Shown: positions 1 through 14,500 of the stretch, piece by piece | How the letters are laid out: each line of letters begins with the position of its first letter | Position numbering within the stretch: position 1 is the stretch's first letter | Assembly: GCA_013397935.1 (NCBI GenBank) | Contig: VZRN01000634.1 | Location: 439,326-503,325, forward strand | DNA length: 64,000 nt | Source of the DNA: Dasyornis broadbenti | Taxonomy: Eukaryota > Chordata > Aves > Passeriformes > Dasyornithidae | Direction of reading: 5' to 3' | Notes under the pieces: generated by a model | Told to the model about the DNA's origin: nothing | Databases searched by the model: none | Seen by the model: the letters and a program-made list of their open reading frames with translations, nothing else | Made by a program: the position numbers and the translations under genes

Positions 1-334
1 AAATTTCCACCTCCCCTTTGCAAGCAAAGGCTATGAAAAGTTAGTGTTTCCTCAGAGACCAGTGATGTGGGCAAAAAGTAGATCTAGCAGAAGTGCAGCA
101 TTTTCCCAGTACAGCTATTCCTTAGCAGATAGGATGGCTTGGGCTTCCCTGTTGCACTGAGGGGCAGAGCTGCTGACTGTCACACATCCCACACTGGCAC
201 TGCCCATGGGAATCCTGGGTGTGCATGGACAAAGTGACAGCTTCTCTCTGTAAGAAGAGGACAAACAGCACATCTCAGTGGGCAACTTATGTTTCCACAC
301 ACAGGATTCTCTGTCCATCAGCCCCTACAGCACA

Positions 335-435
335 AGGCAGGCAGACAGGCAGGCAGGAGGGCAGGAGGGCAGGCGGGCAGGCAGGGAGGCGGGGAGGCAG
401 GGACGAAGGAAGGCAGGAAGGAAGGAAGGCAGGAA
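335..435 (+). repeat. GGCA/GGAA purine-rich microsatellite
   Basis: About 100 bases of imperfect tetranucleotides (GGCA, GGGA, GGAA units), nearly all purines plus C at fixed spacing on the plus strand. The first part is GGCA-rich and the end GGAA-rich, indicating unit turnover. It creates glycine/arginine-rich open frames that are not genes. Confidence 0.9.
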
Positions 436-579
436 CTGGTAATAAAAAGAGCAAAAGTACCTGTTCATTGGCTCACAATTTCCAGTACAACATTATACTT
501 ACACATAACTACCTTCCTCTTTCTGCCTGAGAACTGGAAATCAGGCATAGTCAAGACACATCCTGTTCCCTCAATAATA

Positions 580-611
580 CAGAGATAAGGAGATAATTCA
601 GAGATAAGGAG
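580..611. repeat. 13-bp direct repeat (CAGAGATAAGGAG)
   Basis: The 13-mer occurs at 580-592 and again at 599-611, 19 bases apart start to start. It is a small local duplication with no associated gene. Confidence 0.7.
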
Positions 612-2778
612 TCTGAGTCTGTACGCAGACGCATGAGAGGAAGATATGGAAAAGGAGCTCCAAAAGCCCCTTCTGCTCTGTGAATGATACAGAGAGCTTT
701 CCATTTCCTTCATGGTGTGAGAACAGAGATGTCCTCTTGTACCAGAACTTCCACAAAAATGAGATTCAATCAGTAAAGAAAGGAATGAAGATGAAGAAAA
801 CAGTAATAAAAAAAATAAGGACCCTTTGAGGTTTCCATGGACAGGAATAGACACAGAGTTCTAGTGACCCGTTACTTTACACGATGCCTTTCCTCAAGGG
901 CCTCATGCTGGTGACAAAAAGTGGTTCATGAATCTTTTCGTGCACTGGAGAACTTCATGTGCTGGAGTTCTTTATTGCACTTTCACCTAAAGATGAGCTA
1001 TTCCCAGCTTTAGTTTCTATCAGCAACTAAACAAAGTTTCCAGTCCATTTAAATCCTGGCAAATATCCTGAGGAACTCATTTCCACAAGATGCATCTAAG
1101 ACCAGCAATTTAAGAGTATTTTTATATTAGCACAGAGATGTACAAGAACAGTTGCAAAAAAGTCAGTTAAAGACTTTGAGCAAAGATTTAATGTCTCATG
1201 CACTTCTAGAAAGGAACCACCCATGAACCAACAGGAGCCAGGAAGAAGTTAAAGGGTACTAGTCTTTAGGACAATTATTTTGTGCTCACCAGCTGGGTTC
1301 CCCGCTGGGCACTGGACAGGCAGGATCCTGCCCTAGTTTTTTCTGGGCTAGCAATAGGAATGTTCCCTCTCTTTGGAAAATTTTAGACCCAGATCTGGGG
1401 TATGCACTCTGGGCTAGGCTTATCCATCCCCAGATTGCTGTGATGCGAAATCAAACCCATTTTTAAATTATATGAAAGGGCTGTAGATGTTTGGTCATTC
1501 AATGAAATTTCACACAATAAAGTATCTGTTTATTGATAGGTGTAATCAGAGCAAAAAGTGATCATATACAACACATCTCAAAGGAGAGTGATCCTTTTTT
1601 CCATGGTAATTACTCTAGAGTAAAACCTTCCCTCAAAGGTTTATAACTGATGATCATTTTAACGGAGATATCAAAATATCACATTAATTCATTAATAAGC
1701 AGCAGTAGCTCTACTGAAGCTATTACTTCCCTATTTTTCACACTTCTTACAGAAGTTTCCTGCGTTGTTGTCAACCATCTCACAGTATTCCAGCTGAAAC
1801 AGAACAACGTATCTTGGTTTAAATGCTGCACAATTAACAACTAAGAGAACCATCTTTATGTTTAAAAGCTTGTCTTTTAATCTTCATAAAAGGTGCCCAA
1901 TCTTTTTTTACTTCTCTTTGTCTATCAGCAGATATTCTAGCTAGTTAATGAGACTGCTCATATCAATATTTGTCTTACTGCATTTTGCAATAAATTAAAT
2001 ATTGAGATGAATTTATTGCAGAGACTACTTAATAGTAACTAAAGTAATACAGATTTCTTTTCATATTTGGAATAAAACATAGCTGTGGTTTTTCAGTTGG
2101 TAGTAACATCATAATTAAATAAAATTTTTCAATGATTGTTATTGTGTTCTCTGTTTCTGCAGAATATAAAGTGAATCATTAGAATGTGAACAATAGAGAT
2201 TTGGATCACAAGTGTAACATTGGTATTCTAAAAGCAGATTTAAATGTCTGTATGCATTTATGCTTCTAGGAGTTTCTCTCAATTTGTCTCAGATTCCTGA
2301 GAGAAAAAGTCTGTAAAATGATGACATAACTGAATCTAAAATTTGAATCTTTCCTCTAGCTTAGCTAGCAATCCAAGTCACAGCCTAACCTATTCTGGAC
2401 AACAATCTTATGACTGCTTTTTTGGCTCACTTTTATCATACTGGATTGTCCTATTATTTTTGTAATCTAATTATTCTACTACATTTCACTGTTACACAGA
2501 AAATGTATATCTACAAATTTCCATAAGTTAAGCAATATTTCAGAAAAAAAATCTTGTCTTTTTCCCTTTGTTCTTACTGATGCATTACTTCTGTCCCTTC
2601 CCCTGTCCAATATCCAGTGTTTGTGCTATTACAACCAAATTAGTGCTTAGTACAACGTAATTCTGAGAGCAAGTCTGAACCTGGCATCTGATCTATGCAG
2701 CACGACTACCTTCAAGCCTTACTGCCATACCATGTATAACATCAATCATCTAGTGAATAAAGTAACATCTTTTTTTGG

Positions 2779-2824
2779 AAAAGAAAAAAAACAAACCAAC
2801 AAAACAAACAACAACAACAAAAAG
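2779..2824 (+). repeat. A-rich low-complexity tract (CAA-type units)
   Basis: A-runs followed by AAC/CAA units over about 45 bases. It could be a decayed poly-A tail of a retroposed sequence, but no recognisable source lies upstream. Confidence 0.7.
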
Positions 2825-5800
2825 CCCTTCTATGAATTTAAAAAACATATATCCATTTTAGTCACCAGACCATGTCCCACATGCTAAACATTCTGTTTAC
2901 AAGGGAGAAACACAGCAAAACTTCTCATTATCCACTAAGGTCATTCAGCCCCAAAGGATGCTTCTAGTTAGAAAGGAAGGCAGGGAAAGTAGGCCATGCA
3001 CAGATCTGGCCTGTACAGGGTCAGCAGCAAACAATAGATTCCCTGCAAGCAGTTTCCCCTACATTTTGCCTCCCATAGCCTTCCCAGCATGTTCCTGGCA
3101 CTTCAGAAAGGTCTGAGCAGCTTTCCTTGCACAGGGTTCTGCTAAAATGAAAAGTATCTGTTGGAACAGATAATGTTAGTCAAGATTTAAAACTCAGATG
3201 GGAACCATCTCATGCTTATTTAAGATAGCAGATTTAGAACAAAAACTCTTCCCAGAGACCTCTTACCCAGCAGAGCTGAGGGAAGCTTTGCAAATATATA
3301 AACAATTCACTTTAAAGGCAAAGAGAGGAGGCTGTGAATTCTCATCTATACATTGCTTGGAAATACACAGACCAAAGCAGGAGTAGAGAGTAGTAGGGGG
3401 CTGAAATCTACAAACATAACATGTGGCAAGATTCCAGTTATCTCTAGAGGCTTAAGCAGAGCAGGTCCAGACAAAATTTTACTGCACTGCCTGATAACAT
3501 GAAGCGCCATTCAGTCAGTGGCTGGTTTACTGGGCAGTGTCAGAGAATAAACTTCAATTAGCAAAGATAACTTCAAACCAAAGTCTGGGAGAGAAAAAAA
3601 TTGACGATTTTTCACTTGTCCTATGTGTTGCATATTGATTGAGACAAGGACGGAAATGAACTTTTCACCTACTTGAATTCCCACTGGCTAAGGTATATAG
3701 AATAAATTATCAATTCCAATGTTGCTTGTCATCACATAAATTGTATGTTTAAGTCCTTGGACATGTACTACGTGGCTGTATTAACACTCCAAAAAGCTTC
3801 ATTCATTTGTTGGTATAAACCACACTTCCAGTCTGCTTAATCTTTGACAGACAGGTCTCATTGTCCCCAAAATCCCTTGCTACACAATACAACAAAGACT
3901 TAAATGACTCTGTAGGCCTGCTCTGCTACCCACACTGCTCTGCGCTTCCTGCCCACATATCCCTGGAATTCATGACCATGCAGATTACTAAATTACACAC
4001 TAGGCCAGGGATTAAGCGTGGCTCTTTGTATGGGAGCATCTGAGGTCTGGAAGAAGATTTTACCTGTCATGGTCTGTGCTCACTGGGCCTTGATGAGAGA
4101 CAGAAGGAAGCAGTGCTGCAGAAGATCACAAACACTGGTGTGCGATAATCAGCGATCTGTATATGATGACAGGATAACCTGACTGGGCTGTCCTGCACAC
4201 AGGTCTCAGCAGCTTTAGACAGACAAAACCCAGCCTACTATTTCCAAATCAGCTCAGCAGCTTCTTCCTCCTTAAAATAAAAGGTGAAAGTGTTCCCTGT
4301 TCTGATGGATGGCAAGCCAGAAAATGGTCTTCACTGCACCAAGCAGAAGTGAAAAGTCTCAGGGTTAGGAATGCATCCTGCAGTTAAGCAAACATGCCAA
4401 CAAGATAAAGGGAGGGGTATGCTAGCTCATCAGTTGTTTTAATTTAGCTGCTAATCAAAGCTGCAATTGTTTCTGATTGTTTTCTGAATGGTTAAAAGTT
4501 ACACATCTAAAAAAATTAAAAATAAAACCAAGGGAAAAAGGCCTGAAGTAACAGCATAAATTTAAACACCTTGACGATATTGCGTACCTTTTATCCATTG
4601 CTTTTCACTTGACAAAACAGAAGTCTTTAGTAGGCCTTAATCTTGATGTCTAGATGAGACTGAGAAGAGTAAAGCAGTCTTTACCCCATTGTAATTTACA
4701 GAGGGTTGGCAACTCCAAGCTTTGGCTAAGTCTGTTTAGTAGTTCAGAAGTTAAAGAATTAGTGTGACCAGGACAGTAATTTGATGGAAATCAGGAAAAG
4801 TCTGTAGAGAGACAGCACATTTTACAAAAATAAGATTACTTATTGTACTTATTATGCCTTTCTGTTTTTTCATGGGAGAGTAGGTGTTAATAATTTTTTT
4901 GCTTTTCTGCTCTTTGTGTACATATTCTTCATTTCTAATGGCAAATACTGAAATCTCCCAGGTTTTAAGTTATGTTGATGTAGCCACACTGGTCTGAAAG
5001 ATGATACTGCATTTCTCATGGTATTTTGCACTCACTTAGAGCACAGTGAATGACAGGCATTATCTAAGGTCTAAAAGATACAAAATTCACAGCACAGTCA
5101 CTTCTACGAATTTGTTTCAGACAGCAAATTCTGCTAAAAAAAAACCAAAAAAACAAATGGGGACCACTACACCACAATACAGCAATGCTTTGTTCAACAT
5201 CATCCTATTACATCAAAGAGTAGTGTTACTACATGCCAACATGCAGAGGGCATGTCATTTTAGAGGAACCAAAGCTGTCTTAGATCTGCAAATAGCCTCC
5301 TAGCAGCTCATAAAAAAATGCAACCCCCCAGAAACCCTGGGATGACAAGCACTGGAAGCAGATCTGGTCTGCACAGACTCAGCAGGACTCTTTGGAAGTT
5401 GCTGCCAGTGCTCCTTTTGCAGCCAGAACAGCCACTGTTGAGCTACACAAACTACTCTAAGCCCTTTCCCTAGAGCCATCAGCCAGGGAACAACCGTTTG
5501 ACTGCCATTCGGGAAAAACAAGCAAAGCATACTTTAAAAGAATAGAGAAAAAAAGAATCCTCTATTGATCACTGCAGCAAACTGGCTTTGTATTTCCCTT
5601 GTTCCTACACTGACTCCAATTTCAGTTAAACCACAGCTAGCTGCAGCAATGTTTTTCCATAGGATATTTTTTAAAGCCTCACACCATAGCGTGTAACAAA
5701 CTGTGCCCTCAGCCCACACATACACACCAGCCTTCACACACTAAGCTAAGTTCTTGATAATCCCCACAGGCATTTGTAACAGGCTATTTTTTAGCCAGTG

Positions 5801-8800
5801 AGAACAGAAAAACAGTGAACTGGATCAATGAACACACATTCACTTCTACAGGGGTTTAGATCCCATAAAGACTCCAGTACCTTCTCACTGATATCCCTAT
5901 AGACAGATGATGACTGCAGTGAAGTACAGCCCTGATGTCAGAGACAGAGGATCAGGCACCACTCCTTCACTGCCACTGCTCTTGCCAACACAGCCAATCT
6001 TTGCTTGGCTGAATCAGCATCAGCAGAAATGTTGTCTTATGTCTGTCACTGACTGGAAATGCCAGCTCTGCAAGTGTCTGCCAACCAAAGCCTGAGAGGT
6101 ACCATGCCACTAAGGAAGGCTAAAGTGTCAAGACTTAAATGCAGAATAAAGTAAGAAGAACCTGAGAAATGAAAGGAGATAGTGTTAAGCACAGAGGAGG
6201 CACAACTATACTGTTCACCTTCAGTCTGCAGCACAGGCTGAAGAGTGCACATGAGGGAAGCCCACAAAAGTCAACAAATAGTGCTACATGTATGGTAACA
6301 TCCTTGTTTCCAGTGTGAAACTAAGCAGCAAGGATGTGCATCAGAGGCTGTTGCTGGTTGCTTATTATGTGATTCTGGTGGCCACCTCCATCTTACTGCT
6401 GGTCCAAATGGCAAATCCAAGAAACAGGCCCACAAATCCTGAGCTGCAGTTCCACAAGTGGTCAAAGGAAAGGCAGGCTGCAGAGTCAAGGTTTCACTTT
6501 CCCAGCTCTCACAGACGACATGCCCAAGCACAGGACTTGCATCCTGAACACCAGGATTTTACTTCAATCTCAAAAGCTGCATCATCATCTCTTTGCTTTC
6601 CAGAGTTGTTTCCACTGACACAAGTAACACCGCAATGTCAAAGCTCTTATCAGTCCACTGGAATAATAGCTATTTTATCCTGAGGAAGTGAAATTTAACT
6701 ATCCAGAAACTGTCTTTGCTGAACAAATAAAAGGAAAATGTATTTTCCTTGTCTTTGAAATACTAGATGGAGTAGCAAGTGGGGAAGAAATCTGGGACTC
6801 CTTCAGATTGTGATTTACCAGAAACAAATCAACATTATTGATTTGGATAGCAGGGGTTTTTTCCATCACTACATCATTCTAGTGCTAAGAGCTCATACTC
6901 TTGTTAAGGAAACAATTAACTATTAACACCAACTATGCTATTTTCCTCTCCACTACGGCAATACGTGAAATGCACATCCTTTTACAAATAGCTTCAAAGG
7001 TTTTTTGGGTTTTTTTTTAAGTATCTCCAAATCTAGCAACCTTCCATGAAAGCTGCTGCCCCACTACAGTCCAAGCCCAGAGTCAGCTCCAGAGCAGAGG
7101 CCTCAAACTTTTGTGCTTGCCTGAATCAGACTGTATCAAGACACTCTCAGGTTCTTTCTCTGGCTCATGTTCATTCAGTGTCTTATCCTTCAACTTTGCT
7201 TGTGTGTATACTGGGAATGTTTCATTATATTGAGGATCTATTACATGGATCTTGAAACCTCCCTATTATGTCCACAGTGAACACTAAATCCAAATGCTCC
7301 ACAGTTGAACGCAGATGGATGAAAATCCAGATCTGCCCTTGTGTCAAACTAGTTTGGGATCATTCCATGGTTTTGTCCCAGCTGTGTGCTTTCCTTAAAA
7401 GATCAGAACATTTAATGCTTAGAAGAAAATTTCTTTGGTGCAAGGCTTTGTTTCATTGTTTATACAAAGTACAGCTGATCCTGATGTGTAACTGAGCCCC
7501 CAGGCCCTGCTGTACTATAAATATTGAAAACAATCATCAGACCAAAGAAACCAAAGTCTTTGGACAAATGCTTCTTTTAAAATACAATCCAGTTGGATGG
7601 CGTCTTCCAATTCTGCTGGAAATAGTGTTTTACCTCCCACAGTAACATAGCTGCTACAGGACAGATATATTTCTAATTTAGTTGAATAAACTGATTCTTC
7701 TACAGAGATGGTGTAAGGAATCTCTGTCACACTTCTAGTAGCATGCAAGTTCAATGCAAGGGAAAAGTAATCAAGTGATAAATAAAGAAAAATTAATTGA
7801 TTGAAATAAAATCTCTTCTGCAATTAAATTTTCTGGTTAGGTGTCAACACAAAAGTAGTGGGAAAATCCAATATTTTTTCATTAATTCAACAAAATAGTA
7901 TCACAAACAGTACCTCATGTAGCAAGAACCTTAAAAATCAAACTAAGCAGACAATTTGTAAATACATTTTTTGTTTAGTCTGGAATACGAATTTTATACA
8001 GTACATACAACTCTTAAATCCTATCCAAACAAACTCAGGGGCAAAGTAGATTTTAAGAGTACATACCTAGAAATTTAGGTTTTATTTACTTCCAAAACTT
8101 GAGCAAAATATTTGGAAATTAATTTAAACATAGGAAGCATTAGCTCAGAATCAGCAGAAAAAAAAGCCAAGCACGTTATTAGTCATAGCCACATTTCATT
8201 ACTTCTTCATTTTGCAAGAATAAGGCTCCTTCACTCTTGGAGGACAGTTGTTAAAACATTAAGTCCTGTAAAGCTGAAATGAGATTGAATGTTATATGTC
8301 TAGCAAAATTAGCAAAATCTACTACTTCTGACAAGTGGTGCTTGCTATGGTTTTTGGAAACCCTCCAGAGCGTGTCACTTGAACATCTAGCTGTGTTTAG
8401 GAAGGAGTTTCTGATATGCAGTGACATTTTGGAGCAAGCAAATGACATTAGACCTTAGAAAGTGTCAATTTGTTCAGAGGCCATTTATATTCAAAGCTGC
8501 CCAAGACCCCAGGACAGTACAAGAGAAACAGTTAGAAGTCTTCTATGTTCACATCTCATGGTGAAGTGGGCAGATATTTCCTGGAGGTGAGTGCTGATCA
8601 GACAAGTTCTTGCTAGATTTGTGAAATGATTGGACAGCACCAATGTTTCCAGTGTTGTACAGACCGAGCAAGATGAGAGAGCATACTTAAAACCACTGGT
8701 GATGGCTTAAAACTAGTGTCCCTAGTTCTCTAATAAAATGCACAGCCTAGGATGACTACACATAAATAACCAGCTTTCACTTTGTTTAGCTGTAGCTTTC

Positions 8801-9438
8801 ATTCTACAAGTGAAGCTTTTCACTCACACTTCTGTAGTTTAAAGAACATTAAGGTTTTTATATGTTTCTTCCAAGAGATACAACTGTTAAATACACAGGG
8901 AATCAGTGTTTCCACACCAGGAGCCTGGATTATCCTCTGCAAAATAAGTTTGGGCTATTCTTTTCTGCTTTCTGCCTAGACAGTCAAATTGTTCTCACTT
9001 CATCTGTACTTCTGGATATCAATTACACATGTATAGTTACACCTAAATATGGAAAGTAAGGGTAGATCTACAGCCTCTCTTTAAAAAAACCATACTTTAA
9101 ATAGCCAGTACACATGAAACACTGTGATCCAGGATGCCATTCATTTACCATTTTTTGCATCAAGCTAAAGTAGCATCACCAAAGTCAGCCAAGTGACTTC
9201 TTAATCCTAGCAACTGGTTTTCACTAATGTAAAGAACAGACCTCCTGCAAAGCTAAACCTGGAGAAGTGTAGAAATGCAGCAGAACAGAGTGAAATCAAG
9301 ACCTAGTATTCACAAATACTTTGTTAGTCACAACTTTAGAAATGTACTCCTAGAACTGATATTCCTTGATTTAAAAATCTCCCGCATATACTCAGTAATT
9401 TGGTGAGCTCTCAATCTTTAATTTGGAAGGTTGAAGCA

Positions 9439-9460
9439 AGTGAGGTCTTAAGACCTCACT
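9439..9460. repeat. Perfect 22-bp palindrome
   Basis: The half-site AGTGAGGTCTT is followed immediately by its exact reverse complement AAGACCTCACT, with no spacer. It lies in AT-rich intron with no repeat element recognised around it. It could extrude as a cruciform, fold as a perfect hairpin in RNA, or bind a dimeric factor. Confidence 0.95.
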
Positions 9461-11550
9461 AAAACCCAGGTGTTCTGGATCTTCCCAATACAACTATAGT
9501 ATGAGATGGAAAGTAAACAGTCTAATCCATGTATAAATATTTAATAAGACACTTGAGTCTGGAGCAAAATACAGCTAACTTAGTGTTCCCTCTTTAGAAC
9601 GCACACAGATTAGTTGCATGACACAGTGTTAGTACAAACCTTCCTTGACTATAAATATTTGCTGACGTATTTCACCAATAATGTAATGTATAGGAACAGA
9701 GGAAGGATTTACTCTGAAGAGAGCATGTAGAAAACGTCCAATTTTGCAACCTCCTCTCAGCTGATGATGCTCTTTCCTGAAGCATCTCAAGAAGTTCCCT
9801 GTGCATCATTCTCCCTTCTACTGGCAAAGAGGAACATGACCCCAGTTAAAGAATCAATGGCAGACACCAACAGAAGATGCTGCTGTCCTTCATGTATCCC
9901 TACACAAAAATCTCAGCCTGAAGCTACAACAGGTATTTGTTACAGACAATTCAGATGGGACCAAGAGCAGCCAAAACTTTTGAGGTATTAAAAATGTACT
10001 ATTTCATCTTAGCAGGAACTTACAGTTGTGTTACTCTCCTGCAGAAAATGACCACCAAAAGGTGAGTGGCGGTACATTTCCTCTCCTATCTCTTGTATTA
10101 ATTCTGTTCCTCTCAAGTAAAATCAGACCATTTATGTGTGGCCTTTTGATGAGATAGAATGAAAAGACAGTTGTTCTCTCAGAGTGTTTTTGCATACAAG
10201 TGTTTGTATGCCAAAACCAGTAATATATTAAAAGCACATTGGCCCCACTGCTCCCAAAGACTAAAGAGAGGCAGCTTCTTCACAGCAGGTATTTCTATTG
10301 CTGATCTGTTGAGGGAATGGAAAAGTAGCTACAAAAGCATGAAAGCCTAAAGGCCTCATAACTCTTCTGTTCACAGTTTACTTCACATCTATTTTTCAGA
10401 CCAACATTTCCACACATAAAATAAGTATATGAGAAATTATTTAAACTCTTTGTTGAAGTGTGTCAACTTACATTTAATAATATGATCACTTGCCATTCAA
10501 AAAGCCAATTTTTCGCTGTGCATATCAATAATTCAACTTAAATTCCAATGTGGCCAGAAACAGAAATTACAGAGTTATCAGGAACTGCAGCTGCCTTTTT
10601 ACTAACAGAATTTCCATCCTCAAACTGTGTCAGGCTCTTCTCTGACCTAAAGTCCGTCTGTGTTCTCTGCCATTTTGAGTAGCAAACTTATAGGACAGAC
10701 CAACACAGTATTTTGAGTGCAGACCTGACTCCATGTTGCAGCCTGTGCTTTGCTGGCACCCAGGCAGGCAGATGTAGGTGTCTGTGTAGCTGTAGGCATT
10801 GGATAAGTTTGGGTGTACATAAAGGAAAACCCCACACTCGCTCCCGCACAATTTTTAAGGGATAGCTCCACATTCCCAGTCCAAACCACAGCACTCAACA
10901 TCCCTTGCAGTTCAGTTGCCCCTCTGTAAAAGTCAGGAAATGAGAAGGGAAGGGAGTTGTGAGCTACCCGCATTCCCAGTGAACTTAGCACAGACGTGCA
11001 ATCACACCCTCCTGCCTTGGGAGCCTCTGACTTGTGCTCCTGCAGACATCCAGACAGCCCTGGGACAAACAGCTGAGACCAGCAATACATGGAAATGGAA
11101 ACAGCCACAGAAACATGAAACTGTTTTTCCAAGGTCATTTTGCCAGGTCATCTAAGATTTTTATGTCCATAGTCTGAAGCACTGAAAGCAATCCCCATTA
11201 AGATACTGGCTACCAAGATGATAACCACAGCTGTACTATTAACAATGTGAAAACTGGTCCTTGCTTTCTTTTCAGTCTCTTAACAATTATCAAATAGAGA
11301 AATTATAAAATTACTTTTAATTACAAAATTAAAAATTACAAATTATCAAATACTTGTTTGTGCTCATGTAATTACTAGGCAAAAGCCAGTTGTACCATAT
11401 GCTTTTCAATATATAAGGAAAAAATGATTTAAAAAATCCTACAAATAGGGTTTTAGACTTCAAGTCACGTATTTTTAATCTATTAGGTAAGCCCAGAGCA
11501 CAAAGAGGAAATGTGAACCAAATGCTGAGCTTCTTAGTAAAGCATAAACT

Positions 11551-11568
11551 AAAAAAAAAAAAAAAAAA
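11551..11568 (+). repeat. A18 homopolymer
   Basis: Eighteen consecutive A. It lies about 200 bases downstream of an AT-rich stretch with repeated AAATTAC-like units (about 11296-11352). Confidence 0.9.
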
Positions 11569-14500
11569 TGTATATACCAGAAGGTTCTTATCAGAGGTAA
11601 GTCAGTATTCCTCAAGATTCTTTATTTTTGTTTGTCACAGTTATCTGTTTCTATGTGCAGTTAAAACAGAGGAAATTTAATTAAGAGCAGATTTATTTAA
11701 CAAGGATGTTATTTTTTTTAATGAAACACACTCCCACTTCAATTTCCCTTGTGCCAAGAGACTTATTTACTGAAAAAGGGGTAAGATGGAAGAAAATAAT
11801 GATGTTTTTAAACACTGAAACTTCATTCAAATGGGTACAACAAGCACCACAATTGCTCAGAAGTTGATAAGACATTTTATGAAATAACAATAAAAATCCC
11901 AAACCCATTTTGCAAGGGCAAGAAAATCACTATTAAACACTTCTGATGAGGCACTGCAAGTGACAGTCTGGGAACATGGCAGAAAGGTGCTGCTCAAAGA
12001 GGTCTGGAAAAAAACTCACATATCTGGAGGTTCTAAAGAAGACTATCACACAAGATGGAATGATCATTCTATTTGCATACCCTTGAGGGACACACAGCTT
12101 GTTTGTTTTTTAACTCTAGGGAAACTATACTGTCATACCATAAGACAGGAAAACTCCCAGTGTTCCTCCCTTCCTCCTGCCCATTCCTGTTTGTCCATGT
12201 ACTGAAGGGAAAATCTTCATCTCTTTAGAGTAATTGATCTGATCAAAAACTCAGCATTAGGAACTTGTGTGTGTTTCTAGCAGTCAGCTCACAGAGCTCT
12301 TTCTAAAACCTCCTCCCAAGGTAACATCCTGCACTGGAACTCAGTGAGCAGGATGAAGTTCCAAAACACCACATTGACTCAGCATGGTCACAATTGAGTA
12401 TCATTTGCAAAATAAAGTCTCGATTTTGCAGAGGAGATCCAGTTTACAGAAATGCACTTCCTCCAGCTGTAATGTCCTGCCAACACTACACGGAGCATTC
12501 ACACAACTTTTCTAGACAAGTGTGAAGGAAAATACGACAGGAGGTACTTCCCTTGAAATTGCCTCCCTTATGCAAATTTCACATAAAAGTCACACAAATG
12601 GTTGTTTAAGCATTCATACTTAGAAGCCTGAAAACAATTTGACTTAAAGGTTTGAAAATTAAAATCTTACCTTTCTCTTATACATATTGGGAAACCGCTC
12701 AATAACACCAGTGAGACCCAGTTTTCCTCTTCAGTCTACACTGAAGAGTTGACATTACTGATACACAATACAACAAAAGCATGTGACAGAGCCCAGGCCC
12801 TGCTTACAGCAAATACTGTCCTGGCAAATGAAATAAATCTAAAGGCATGTAAATGTGGTACATCTGACATGTGATTCTGCAAGAAGAAATAATGCAGAAT
12901 ACAGCAGCTACATTAACTCTGTGAAAGGAAACCCTGACTGCTTTTTGTTACCCAGTGTACTAAACACAGTCACTGCAAGCAGAACTTCTATTCACCCAAA
13001 TGTTCTGTGGAGTTAATGCACATTCCAGCTGATAAAAGACAAGGGAATGGTTAAACTAGATTAGTTCAGGTTTTAGTCCTGATGTTAGAAAAACAAGTGA
13101 AGTTTAATTACTGCACTGCTCTGGAAAAAATCTGGAGGTTACACTTATGGCATTTATTGTTTCAAGAGAAAACATTAAATCTCAGGAAAATTTCCTTTAA
13201 GGTCCCAGGAACACTGATCTGAGCCTGCATGGAATCACTGGGTGTCCCATTGCTAGTTTTGTAATGCTTTTGGATTTACAGCTCAAGTACAGCTGGAGTT
13301 ATACAGGGAATGACCACCTGCTGCCTTGATTTTGCATGCAGACTTTATTTCTTTATTTTGAATTTGCTGTGAGACAAGCTGGGCTATATTTCCACTGCTA
13401 AGGATATTCCAAAGGTTGACATATTCCAAAAACATTTTGTCCTCTTAGGAAGATATGCCCTAATTAAAATGAAACAAGACAACCTCTTCTGCTGTCTTCT
13501 CTTTCAAATGTCTCTAAGTTTGGAGAGAAAATGTATTCCAGAAGAATTGATTAACTATTTTCAGAAGTCTTTTATTAAGGAGTACAGAAAGCTAACTTTT
13601 TAGAGTTTTATTTCAAAATATTTTCTACGAAGTCACTTACTCAAATGTATTTTCAGGGAAGTAGGTACCAGATTTCTTAACTAAAACTTGACGAAACATA
13701 TAACCAAAGTAATTCTCCCATAGTGAAAGCACTTTGGAGCATCAGTTTTCTCCAACTGTATGTTTGTAACTGCCCTGCACTGCAGCACTTCCCCGATCTC
13801 AGCTGGATCCCCAGTCATTAGTCACCACAATAAAGGAAACGAGAAAACAACATCATGTAGGTATTCAGAACACACAACACAGTGAGCATCAAGGAAAATG
13901 AAGCTTCACAAAGAAGAAACAAAACTTGTTTAAAATCTTTCAAGAAAATATCTATTACTTATATTTCTCATTTTAAAATATCCTGATTTACATTCAGGCT
14001 GTTCCTAGATAATTAATGATGCCAGGGTAAGCAGTCCTCAATAGAATCGAGGAGCTACATTAAGCAGTGTTGCCCATGAGCTTGCTGGTACGCCTGCACT
14101 GTGACCCCCAGGAAGGGCTGAGGGGAAGCATTCCTGCACCACTCCAAACCAGTGGGAGCCAGTGTGCTGTGCAGGTCCCACAGAGTATCTGTCAAAGGAT
14201 TAAGGCTACAACTTCTGCACTTTTGAGAGTGATACCATTGTTCATCAGTCCAAACCACCACCACTGCAGTTAAGAGTTCAAGTTACAAATTATAAAATCA
14301 TTATAAACAAAAAAAAACCCCATCCCACTTTACTGAATAGGATTATTTACACATCTTGCAACTATTGGGGGCAGGACGCCCAGACTCAAAACAATTTTTT
14401 AGTTCTACAACTTACATTCACTAACACAGAGGTAAAGTCTGAAAATTGCTGTTTGTAGTGACTTGCCTTCCAGAGCACAGGCTCTGCATGTACACTCCAG

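Noticed and set aside
1281..1330. Possible GTGAGC donor after a proline/glycine-containing stretch on the minus strand
   Set aside because: No frame gives regular Gly-X-Y and no acceptor sits at a suitable distance.
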